Under the pieces are notes generated by a model. The model ran no database searches. It had not been told where the DNA came from and saw nothing but the letters and a program-made list of their open reading frames with translations. This document shows, piece by piece, positions 17,101 to 42,000 of a stretch of 64,000 nucleotides of DNA (the stretch's first letter is position 1; every line of letters begins with the position of its first letter). The stretch is taken from assembly GCF_900101905.1 (NCBI RefSeq), contig NZ_FNAJ01000007.1:385798-449797 (forward strand), in the 5' to 3' direction. The stretch is from Myxococcus virescens. GTDB lineage: Bacteria; Myxococcota; Myxococcia; Myxococcales; Myxococcaceae. Made by a program: the position numbers and the translations under genes.

Positions 17101-18795
17101 GGCGGGCTCCTTCTCGTACAGCTCCTGCCCCATGCGCAGGTGCTGCGCGCCACCGCCGGGGAAGAGGAACACGACGGATCGGCCACCGTCCTTGGCCACG
17201 TCCGTGAACACGCGCTCGGGGTTCACCTCGGACAGCACCGTGGCCGCGTCCTCGCCACTCTCGCAGACCACGACGCGCCGGTGCGGGAAGGCCTTGCGGC
17301 CAACCTGGAGGGTGTAGGCCACGTCCGCCAGGGATTGCTCGGGGTGCGCCTCCAGGTGCGTGCCCAGGTTCTGGGTGAGCGCGTCGAGCGCGGCCGGCTT
17401 CTTCGCGGAGAGCACCAGCAGCTGCCATGGCCGCGACGGACCGGAGGGCGCTGGGGGCGGCGGCGCTTCCAGCAGTGCGTGGGCGTTGGTGCCACCAATG
17501 CCAAAGGAGCTCACGCCCGCGCGGCGCCGGTGGTCATGCGGTTGCCAGTCCCTCAACGCGGCATTCACGAAGAAGGGGCTGCGCGCCCAGTCGATGTTCG
17601 GGTTGGGCGTGTGGCAGTGGAGGGTGGGGGGAATGCGTCCGTGCTCCACCGCCAGGGCCGTCTTGATGAGCCCGGCCACGCCGGCCGCCGCGTCCAGGTG
17701 GCCGATGTTCGACTTGACCGAGCCGAGCGCGCAGAAGCTGGTGGCCTCGGTGCCGGCGCGGAAGGCGCTCGTCAGCGCGGAGACCTCGACCGGATCTCCC
17801 AGCAGGGTGCCGGTGCCGTGCGTCTCCACGTAACCCACGGTGTCCGGCGTCACGCCCGCCAGGGCGTGGGTGCGGGCGATGACCTCCGCCTGTCCCTCGG
17901 CGCTGGGCGCGGTGTAGCCGAGCTTCGAGGCACCGTCGTTGTTGATGGCGGAGGCCCGGATGACGGCGTGGATGTGGCTGCCGTCCGCGAGCGCGTCATC
18001 CAGCCGCTTGAGCACCACCACGCCCACGCCGCTGCCGAAGAGCGTTCCCTGAGCCTGTGCGTCGAAGGGGCGGCAGTGGCCATCCGGCGACGCGATGCCA
18101 CCGGGCTGGTGCACGTAGCCCGTGCGCTGGGGCACGTCCACGGACACGCCGCCCGCGATGGCCACGTCACACTGGAAGCCCATCAGGGACTGACAGGCCA
18201 GGTGGGTGGCGACCAGCGACGTGGAGCAACCCGTCTGGACATCCAGGCTGGGGCCCTTGAGGTCCAGGTGGTACGCCAGTCGCGTGGCGAGGAAGTCCTT
18301 GTCGTTGCCAATCATCACCTGGAAGCTGTCGCTCGATTCGAGCAGCTCCGGGTGCGTGCGCAGGTTGAAGAGCAGGTACGTGCTCAGGCTCGTGCCCGCG
18401 AAGACGCCCACCGAGCGCGACTCCGTATCCAGTCCGTGGCCCGCGCGCTCGATGGCCTCCCACGCGCACTCCAGGAAGATGCGGTGCTGCGGATCCATCA
18501 GCGCCGCCTCGCGCGGCGAATAGCCGAAGAAGCTCGCGTCGAACGCGTCCACCTGGTCCAGCACGGCTCCGGCGCGCACGAAGCCTGGCTGTCGCAGGCG
18601 CTCCTCGGGAACGCCGCGTGCCTTCAGTTCGTCGTCCGTGAAGAAGCGGATGCCCTCCACACCCTCGCAGAGGTTCCGCCAGAAGGTCTCCACGTCGGGG
18701 GAGCCCGGGAAGCGGCCCGCCATTCCGACGATGGCAATGGCCAGATCGTCGCCTTCACTCAGGTTGTCTTCGCTCATGGCAGTCGACGAACTCAC
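14173..18795 (-). CDS. Type I polyketide synthase, KS-AT-KR-ACP with atypical KR
   Basis: 1540 residues. Seen: ketosynthase with GCSTS (Cys190), ETHGTGT and NIGHLDAAAG; acyltransferase with PGGGAQ instead of GQGAQ, GHSMGEY (Ser636), and VAAHS (about 731-735) where malonyl types show HAFH, so the extender unit is uncertain; a KR with the NADPH loop TGGLGGIG (about 1163) but catalytic-site sequence VDHCAACAF, where His1320 and Cys1324 replace the usual Tyr and Asn; carrier protein with LGGNSL (Ser1471). No DH or ER. The KR may be inactive or altered. The N-terminus is acidic (SEDNLSEGDD) and the C-terminus basic (RRRELIQQRRQ), as for docking. The GTG at 18795 is chosen; an ATG six codons later (18777) is an alternative, and neither has a strong ribosome site. 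Confidence 0.93.
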   Translation of the reverse strand: MSSSTAMSEDNLSEGDDLAIAIVGMAGRFPGSPDVETFWRNLCEGVEGIRFFTDDELKARGVPEERLRQPGFVRAGAVLDQVDAFDASFFGYSPREAALMDPQHRIFLECAWEAIERAGHGLDTESRSVGVFAGTSLSTYLLFNLRTHPELLESSDSFQVMIGNDKDFLATRLAYHLDLKGPSLDVQTGCSTSLVATHLACQSLMGFQCDVAIAGGVSVDVPQRTGYVHQPGGIASPDGHCRPFDAQAQGTLFGSGVGVVVLKRLDDALADGSHIHAVIRASAINNDGASKLGYTAPSAEGQAEVIARTHALAGVTPDTVGYVETHGTGTLLGDPVEVSALTSAFRAGTEATSFCALGSVKSNIGHLDAAAGVAGLIKTALAVEHGRIPPTLHCHTPNPNIDWARSPFFVNAALRDWQPHDHRRRAGVSSFGIGGTNAHALLEAPPPPAPSGPSRPWQLLVLSAKKPAALDALTQNLGTHLEAHPEQSLADVAYTLQVGRKAFPHRRVVVCESGEDAATVLSEVNPERVFTDVAKDGGRSVVFLFPGGGAQHLRMGQELYEKEPAFREAFDACAAIFQRRGGPSLRTVLYPAGDADAGAPLPRPSVGLPALFTVEYALAKLWESWGIRPEAMIGHSMGEYVAACLAGVFSLEDALALVAERGRLFEQLPSGAMVSVALSEQELLPMLGEHLSLAAVNGPSQCVVAGDTASVDALSADLAARGIEHRRVHIDVAAHSHLIDSILPAFAAFVGRLKLQTPTQPFVSGVTGTWVTEEEATDPRYWVRHLRQTVRFGPGVRCLLENPSRVLLEVGPGRTLGSLARLQVERGQPTVVLTSMRAPREPGSDMRFVLTTLGRLWAAGVPMDWRRLQAGEQRRRVVLPTYPFERKRHWLEPNAAGIAIASDVPLARRKDAADWFYLPSWKRTLVPRATTAAPQNWLVFTDTGGLGDALATRLAESGGRVTRVSQGSDFRRVDDGAFEVDPTRPETYAALLNALAEDSCRPERIVHLWSVDSTGEGLAGVEHAQRTGFFSLLFLAQALAGHGAAGPVQMTVVSSGVQAVTGHEVLAPEKATLLGACRVLPHEVPGLTCRSIDVEAPRCSKTLQALVTRLVGELATGSSNGAVALRGPSRWEQSFEQVRISAPAADAPPRLRPRGTYLITGGLGGIGLVLAESLARQVQARLVLVGRNALPERDTWDSWLAEHGEQDRVSQRIRQVLALEALGSEVLVLPADVGDAEQMAELLRRARQSFGELHGVIHAAGVPAGGLAQLRTQKAVEDVLRPKVWGTWILHALLHDTPLDFFVLCSSRTAYTAEPGQVDHCAACAFQDAFAHQAAATGNLPIISLGWDTWREVGQAVTTQMPDGANPMREAMLAHALTPAEGVDVFERVLAQAPTHVVVSTEDLRAAMARSASLLQDLMGPMEADAAPATERAAPASMDEAERELADIWQRFLGVESVALHENFFELGGNSLIGLKVINEVKRRFGKDLPVVSLFENPTLSAMARLLTRGQEQASATTSERRSRGARRRELIQQRRQSGN

Positions 18796-18899
18796 GTTCA
18801 GGAAGCGAGATGGGGTAGCGGCCCGGCGGCACCACGCACACTCCCCACGGAGCCCTCATGTCGCGGGGCTCAGGGCGGTGGCCGTGACGCGGGGCAGGG

Positions 18900-18916
18900 C
18901 TCCGCGTTGCGCGGAG
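18900..18916 (-). other. Perfect RNA hairpin in operon spacer
   Basis: CTCCGCG (18900-18906), loop TTG, CGCGGAG (18910-18916): a 7-bp GC-rich stem seven bases past the stop of the flavin monooxygenase gene and about 105 bp before the polyketide synthase start. There is no T-run on the transcribed side. It could dampen read-through into the synthase genes or protect the upstream mRNA. The rest of the 128-bp spacer (18796-18923) shows nothing I can name. Confidence 0.45.
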
Positions 18917-18923
18917 GCGAGGC

Positions 18924-19955
18924 TCAGCTGGCTGCCTGGGCGGCGGGCGGCGTGCTCGTGAGAGAGAACGCGTCAGCAAGCAGCTCGTAGGAGCGCATCC
19001 GGGCGCGATGGTCGTGGACGATGGTGGTGACGAGCAGCTCGTCCGCCTGGAATTCGGCGGCCATGCGCAACAGCTGTTCCTTCACCTGGTCCGGTGAACC
19101 ACACACGACGCGCTTGCGGTCGAACTCGAGTGTGGCCAGGTCCTCGGGCGTGTAGGCGTAGGCCTCCGCCTCCTCGATGGAAGGAATGGGCGCTTCGGGC
19201 CGGCCCCTGCGCGTGTTGATGGTCAGCAGGTCGCTGCTCCGGGCTATTCGCCGGGCCTCCTGCTCGGTCGGGGCACAGATGACGTAAACGCTGACGGCGG
19301 AGTTGGGCGCCGCCTGCACGTGCGAAGGCTGGAAGCGCTCGCGATACCCCCGCGTCACCGGGCCACCATGGATGGGGTTGAAGAAGTGCGCGAAGCAGAA
19401 GGACAGACCCAGCCGGGCCGCGAGCGCGGCGCTCTGCTCGCCCGAGCCCAGGGCCCAGACCTGCGGCATGCCCGGCGCCATGGTCTTCAGGCTCAGCTTC
19501 TCGAACTCGGGCGTCGCGGGCGTGGTGCCCGACAGGAAGGCGACGAGATCCTCCAGCTTCGTGGGGAAGTTCTCGTTGTTCATCGGCGGCCCGTAGGCCA
19601 GTGCGCGGGCCACCAGGTCCGTGCTGCCTGATGTCCGGCCGATGCCCAGGTCGATGCGGTTGGGGTGGAGCGTCTCCAGCAGCCGGAAGACCTCGGCGAC
19701 CTTGAAGGGGCTGTAGTTCGACAGCAGGACGCCGCCCGTTCCCACCCGGATGCGAGACGTCGCCGCTGCGACATGCGCGACGAGGATTTCCGGCGCCACG
19801 CCCGCGAAGTGTCCTGAGCCGTGATGCTCCGCGAGCCAGAAGCGGTGATAACCGAGCTGCTCGGCGGCTCGAGCCAGCTCCACCGTGTTTTGGAAGGCCG
19901 CACGTGTCTGGGAGCCGCTGGCGACGATGGAGTGATCGAGAACACTGAGCTTCAC
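18924..19955 (-). CDS. Luciferase-like flavin-dependent monooxygenase (LLM class)
   Basis: A 343-residue free-standing bacterial-luciferase-fold oxidoreductase. Seen: KLSVLDHSIV start, RFWLAEHHGSGHFAG (the conserved WxAEHH block near residue 40), SRIRVGTGGVLLSNYSPFKVAE and RIDLGIGRTSGS, all typical of the YhbW-like LLM group, which uses reduced FMN (or F420 in some members) and O2. It differs from the inserted monooxygenase domains of the megasynthase, which start with an LxFSLxYFA strand and contain TPERxxH. GTG start with GGGAAGGAA about eight bases before. It is the first gene of the leftward operon, ahead of the KS-AT-KR-ACP synthase, and probably oxidises the polyketide (inference). Confidence 0.9.
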   Translation of the reverse strand: MKLSVLDHSIVASGSQTRAAFQNTVELARAAEQLGYHRFWLAEHHGSGHFAGVAPEILVAHVAAATSRIRVGTGGVLLSNYSPFKVAEVFRLLETLHPNRIDLGIGRTSGSTDLVARALAYGPPMNNENFPTKLEDLVAFLSGTTPATPEFEKLSLKTMAPGMPQVWALGSGEQSAALAARLGLSFCFAHFFNPIHGGPVTRGYRERFQPSHVQAAPNSAVSVYVICAPTEQEARRIARSSDLLTINTRRGRPEAPIPSIEEAEAYAYTPEDLATLEFDRKRVVCGSPDQVKEQLLRMAAEFQADELLVTTIVHDHRARMRSYELLADAFSLTSTPPAAQAAS

Positions 19956-20048
19956 GGCGAGCGTTCCTTCCCGGGCAGACGGCGCCCTCGGGGCCGCTTC
20001 GAGACGGGCCGAGTCGTCGCGTGTCCGCGTTTCATGATGGTGACAAAG

Positions 20049-20076
20049 CCTATAGTAACGCGGTTATCTGCGACAA
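20049..20076 (-). promoter_or_regulatory. Candidate promoter of the leftward polyketide operon
   Basis: Read on the - strand, TTGTCG (20076-20071) and TATAGG (20054-20049) are spaced 16 bp in a clearly AT-richer island (about 20030-20110). Transcription would start near 20042 and give a leader of about 85 bases before the GTG at 19955. Sigma-70-like fit by eye only. Confidence 0.35.
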
Positions 20077-20114
20077 ATGGGATTTGGTTGATTATGCTTG
20101 AAAATTGAGAATGG

Positions 20115-20178
20115 GTGTCAGCCCGGAGTGAGCCTGAATGCCAGGGGCTCTTTCGTTCCCCGAGGCTCGGTGTGACAC
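20115..20178 (-). terminator. Three-tier hairpin downstream of ATP-grasp-like copy 2
   Basis: Nested inverted repeats: GTGTCA (20115-20120) with TGACAC (20173-20178); GAGCCT (20130-20135) with AGGCTC (20163-20168); GGGG (20144-20147) with CCCC (20158-20161). It begins 7 bases past the stop at 20185 and precedes the AT-rich promoter island, so it is a good candidate to end the ATP-grasp-like transcript and insulate the polyketide operon. A regulatory leader is the alternative. Confidence 0.45.
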
Positions 20179-20184
20179 AGGCTG

Positions 20185-21633
20185 TTACTCAACGACGACG
20201 AGCGCGCACATCAACGCGCCTTGGGTCGCGTTGACCACGTCCTTGCCCTGACCGGTGGGGTTCAGTCGCACCATGGTTCCGCCGTAGCGCTCACCGAAGA
20301 CAAAGGCGCCCCAGATGAGGATGTGGGGGCCCACGGCGCCGTCATCCCGCAGGAAGTGGTAGGGGCGGGGCTCGACGCGCTCCTGGACAATCCACCCGCC
20401 GTGCTCCAGGGCTTCCTGGATGGCGGCGTCCCAGTCCTCGGCGGTCATCGCGCGGCCAATCAGCACCGACTTGCCGCCATAGGCGCGGCCCGCCTTGAGC
20501 ACCAGGCCTTCGCGCTTCGAGGCGGCGAGCTCGTCGGGCAGCCACACGGAGGCGCCGTCGCGCGTCGTCTGGGTGGAGCGCACGCGGCGCGTCCAGGGAA
20601 TGTGCCGGCGGATGAGCTCACGCTCCTCTTGCGTGAGCTCGGGTGACGCTTCGTTCTCTGACAGCAGCGCGATGTTGAGCTTGTCGTCGAGCAGCTCCTG
20701 CGCTGGGCCGTTGTAGAGACACAAGGTGCGCGCGGCGAGCGCGGCGCGGACGCGGGCGTCGAAGTCCAGGCCCACCACTTCGAGCCGATCTCTCGCGTCA
20801 TGTTCCTGCACGGCATGCAGTCGCCGGCCGCGCATCGTGAAGCAGTGGCCCTCCGCGTCCTTCACCTCGCTGTAGGTGCCAATGAGCACCTCGCCCTTCG
20901 CGCCTTCAGCAGCGAGCAACTCGCTCAGCGTGCTGTTGAGCAGCAGCGTTGCCATCTCCCTGCCCGTGGCGTCGGGCAGCTCGTTGTCGGGGAAGAGCAC
21001 GGCCAGGTTGCATTCGCCCTCCCACGCAACGGTCCGTCGCACGTCCTCGACGACATGACTCAGGAAGGCTCGCAGCGTGTCCTGAAGCTGGATGCGCAGG
21101 CCCTGCTCCTCGGTGAAGCGCTGGAGCACGGGCTGGTCCATCACCACCTGAGCCTTGAGCCCCGTCTCCCATCCGCCCAGGCCCGCCATCATGTTGATCT
21201 CAAGGCACTTGAGGCCGTCGGCCGAGTCGATGAAGTCCCCGCGACTGAGCGCGCCGCGCGCGTCCTCCGTGTTAGCCAGGACCTCCGCCGCCACGCGCGC
21301 CCGTTCCAGCGAGACACCGTAGTAGTCGGCGATGCGCCGAGGGTCGCCGTCCAGCAACAACCGAGGCCCGCGCTTGACGAGCCGGCAGAGCTTGACCGAG
21401 ACCTCCTCCAGCTCACGGTCGCGGCGCGAGTCGATGAGGAGTGGCCACCGGTGCAGCTCGTAATACATCAGCGGTGACGCTTCGAACTTGTGGAAGCGGT
21501 GCCGCGCGAACACCTCGGGCGTCCGCTCCGCGAACTTCAGGAAGGCCACCGCCGCCGCGGACAGCTCACCGTGCAGCGCCTGGATTTCATCGGAGAACTT
21601 CAGCTCGCCTGGGGATCTGTTGACGTGTGGCAT
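20185..21633 (-). CDS. Circularly permuted ATP-grasp-like protein (copy 2)
   Basis: 482 residues, clearly paralogous to the protein at 6320-7759: both share ALHGxLS, the EASP segment, CRLxKRxPRxLL, TxDARGAxxRGDFI, GGWET and WEGECN in order. Seen ATP-grasp-like elements: DDKLNIALLSEN, GLVLKAGRAYGGKSVLIG, GGWIVQERVEPRPYHF and a final GKDVVNATQGALMCAL. As for copy 1, an ATP-dependent amide or ester ligase is inferred, not known. ATG start with only a weak ribosome site. It stands alone between the polyketide operon and the megasynthase and is transcribed away from the latter, while copy 1 is with the LanB-like gene. Having two copies suggests two substrates or a duplicated locus. Confidence 0.7.
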   Translation of the reverse strand: MPHVNRSPGELKFSDEIQALHGELSAAAVAFLKFAERTPEVFARHRFHKFEASPLMYYELHRWPLLIDSRRDRELEEVSVKLCRLVKRGPRLLLDGDPRRIADYYGVSLERARVAAEVLANTEDARGALSRGDFIDSADGLKCLEINMMAGLGGWETGLKAQVVMDQPVLQRFTEEQGLRIQLQDTLRAFLSHVVEDVRRTVAWEGECNLAVLFPDNELPDATGREMATLLLNSTLSELLAAEGAKGEVLIGTYSEVKDAEGHCFTMRGRRLHAVQEHDARDRLEVVGLDFDARVRAALAARTLCLYNGPAQELLDDKLNIALLSENEASPELTQEERELIRRHIPWTRRVRSTQTTRDGASVWLPDELAASKREGLVLKAGRAYGGKSVLIGRAMTAEDWDAAIQEALEHGGWIVQERVEPRPYHFLRDDGAVGPHILIWGAFVFGERYGGTMVRLNPTGQGKDVVNATQGALMCALVVVE

Positions 21634-21924
21634 TTTCCGGGTAATAGCACTTTGACTGAGAGTGCGTATAAAGCGGCTGTTTTACGTGCTCGAAGCGACG
21701 GCGGCTCACGCGGAGGCTTCAGCCTTCCGGGGCGTCGGCTGAGCTGATCCCGCAGCGCGAACGGGGTGTTGGTCTGGAGCCGCGTCAGCAGCCGCTGCGC
21801 GCGAGCCCAGCACCAGGACTCCGGACGAAAACCGGAATGTGGGTGCTCATAGCTTATGCTGCGCGTTCCCCCCCAGCGAAGGTCTCCGGCTTTTCCACAG
21901 CTCCACCCCTTGGAACCTCTCACC
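21634..21924. promoter_or_regulatory. Divergent intergenic region ahead of the megasynthase
   Basis: About 290 bp between the leftward ATP-grasp-like gene and the likely megasynthase start. The first 60 bp are AT-richer (TTGACT at 21652, TATAAA near 21667), but the spacing between these two is too short for one promoter. A small inverted repeat TCCGG-ACGAAAA-CCGGA lies at 21820-21836. Codons between an in-frame ATG at 21856 and the ATG at 21925 have a lower third-position GC (about 65 percent by count) than the gene body, so I treat 21856-21924 as leader. No small gene is supported here. Confidence 0.4.
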
Positions 21925-39070
<17,146 letters not shown>

Positions 39071-39078
<8 letters not shown>

Positions 39079-42000
39079 GCTTGATGACATGCAGGGTGAG
39101 GACTCCAGCAGCGACATCGCGGTCATCGGCATGGCGGGGCGCTTCCCGGGCGCTCGCAACCTGGGTGACTTCTGGAACAACGTCCGAGGCGGCGTGGAGT
39201 CCATCTCGTTCTTCTCCGAGGACGAGCTGGAGCGCTCACCGCTCATCCCCGAGGACCTGTGGCGGCACCCGCGCTTCATCCGCGCGGGGGGCATCCTCGA
39301 AGGCGCGGACGGCTTCGACCACGGCTTCTTCGACATCCCGCTGCGTGAGGCGCAGTGGATGGACCCGCAGCAGCGCGTGTTCCTCCAGTGCGCCTGGGCG
39401 GCGCTCGAGGACGCGGCGTATGACCCGTCTCGTTACAAGGGTCGCATCTCGCTCTACGCGGGCGCCGGTTCGTCCGGCCACCTGCTGAACCTGCTGAGCG
39501 AGGCACGGAAGGACGCGGGCGCGGGCCTGGAGTTGGCCACCGCGGGTCCGGAGAGCCTGGCGATGAAGGCGTCCTTCAAGCTCCAGCTCCGGGGCGAGAG
39601 CGTCGCCGTCTACACCGCGTGCTCCACCGGCCTCGTCGCCATCCACATGGCCTGCCAGAGCCTGCTGACGCGGCAGTCGGACATCGCGCTCGCGGGCGCG
39701 GTGCGCATCGCCAGTCCGCAGCGCACGGGCTACCTGCACCAGGATGGGCTCATCTTCTCGCCGGACGGGCACTGCCGCGCCTTCGACCACCGCGCGGGTG
39801 GCACCGTGGCGGGCAACGGCGCGGGCGTGGTGGTGCTCAAGCTGCTGTCGGACGCGCTGCGGGACGGTGACCACGTCCACGCGGTCATCAAGGGCTCGGC
39901 CGTCAACAACGACGGTCAACAGAAGGTCGGTTACACGGCGCCGAGCATCGAGGGCCAGACGGAGGTCGTCGCGGACGCGTTGGCCTATGCGGGCCTGGGC
40001 GGTGACGACATCAGCTACGTGGAGGCACACGGTACGGGCACGTCGCTGGGCGACCCCATTGAAATCGCCGCGCTGACGCGAGCGTTCCGGAAGACGACGG
40101 AGCGTTCGCGCTTCTGCGCCATCGGCTCGCTCAAGACGAACCTGGGGCACCTGGACGCGGCGGCCGGCGTGGCGGGGTTCATCAAGGTGGTGCTGTCGCT
40201 TCAGCACGGCGAGCTGCCGCCGAGCCTCCACTTCGAGCGCGCCAACCCGGAGATTGATTTCGAGCGCAGCCCATTCTTCGTCAACGCCACGCTCAAGGCG
40301 TGGCCACGGGAGAATGGGCCGCGCCGTGCGGGGGTGAGCTCCTTCGGCATCGGTGGGACCAACGCCCACGTCGTGCTGGAGGAGGCGCCCCCGGAGGCGG
40401 AGAAGGCGCGCGGCCACCGTCCGTTGCACGTGGTGACGTTGTCCGCTCGGACGCCTTCCGCCCTGGAGGTGATGGCGCGCGAGCTGGCGACGCACGTGGA
40501 GTCCGCGCCGGGACTGGCGCTGGAAGACGTGGCCTTTACCCGGAACGTGGGCCGCCGTTCCTTCGAGCATCGCCGCGCGGTGGTGGCGGCGGATGGCGCC
40601 GAACTGACGGAGCGGCTGCGCAAGCCCGCGGCGGTGGAGGCGGGGCGGAATCGCCGCGTGGCCTTCCTGTTCCCGGGGCAGGGGGCGCAGGCGGTGGGCA
40701 TGGGCCGCGAGCTGCACGCGGTGGAGCCGGGCTTCCGGAAGGATGTGGACGCGGCGCTGGCACGGTTGGAGCCCTCGCTTTCCGCCGAGGTGCGCGCGCT
40801 CCTGTTGCCCGCGCAGGGACAGGAGGCCGTCGCGGCCCAGAAGCTGGCGGACCCTCGCGTCGCGCTGCCCGCGCTCTTCATCGTCGAGCACGCGCTGGTC
40901 CGACTCTGGATGTCCTGGGGCGTCCGGCCGCATGCGGTGCTGGGCCACAGCTTTGGTGAGTACGCCGCGGCCTGCGTGGCGGGTGTATTGTCGCCGGAGG
41001 ACGGCCTGCGGCTCGCGGTGGTGCGTGGCGCGCTCATGGCGCGGATGCCCGCCGGCGCGATGCTCGCGGTGGGGTTGGAGGAGGCGGAGGTCCTTCCGTT
41101 GCTCGGCGAGGGACTCTCGCTGGCGGCTGTCAACGGCGAGGGCCGGTGTGTCGTCTCGGGCCCGGTGCAAGTCATTGAAGCGTTGCAGGCCACGCTGTCG
41201 AGCCGCGGCGTGGGCATGGTGCGGTTGCCGTCGGCCCATGCCTTCCATTCCAGCGCCGTGGAGCCGCTGATGGTGGACCTGGCGCGGGCGGTGTCCTCGC
41301 TGCGCCTCCAGGAGCCGACGCTACCGTATGTGTCCAGCCTCACGGGCACGTGGATTCGTCCGGAAGAGGCCACCGACCCCACGTACTGGGCTCGGCAGAT
41401 GCGGCAGCCGGTGCGCTTCGCCGCGGGCCTGGAGACGCTTTTCGCGGATGGGTGCAGTGTCCTGCTGGAAGTGGGACCCGGGACGGACCTGACGTCGCTG
41501 GCGCGGGGACGGGCGCGCAAGGAACGGCAGCTCGTCGTGGCGCCTTCGCTGCGCCGTCGTCCCACGGAGAGCGATGCCCGTGGGCTGTTGCAATCCCTGG
41601 GAGACCTCTGGGCGGCCGGGGTGGACATCGCCTGGGAGAAGTTCCATGGCGCGGAGCCTCGCCGCCGCGTGTCGTTGCCCACGTATCCGTTCGAGGAGAA
41701 GTCCTGCCGTCTGGAGTCGTCGGGCGCGCCGCTCGTGTTGCCCACGGCCTCCGGGCCGGTGGCAGGGGCCGCGCTGGCTGGCACCAGCTCCGTGCTTCCC
41801 CTGGCCACCCCTGGCGCATCGGCTCCCGTCACCGTGGGGGAGATCCAGCAGCGCGTCATGGAGATCTGGCGCGAGCGTCTGGGCGCAGTGGAGGTCGGCC
41901 CGGATGACGACTTCCTGGAGCTGGGCGGCAACTCACTGATGGCGGCGCAGATGCTGACCCGTCTGCGTGAGACGTTCTCCGTACAGCTCCCGCTGAGCGC

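Noticed and set aside
16585..18990. Long open frame on the + strand (801 codons) opposite the KS-AT-KR-ACP synthase
   Set aside because: Same reason: antisense to coding sequence, composition typical of GC-rich shadow frames.
21856..21924. Earlier ATG for the first NRPS gene
   Set aside because: Third-position GC is lower than in the body, no ribosome site is better, and the FAAL fold starts shortly after 21925. Not excluded.
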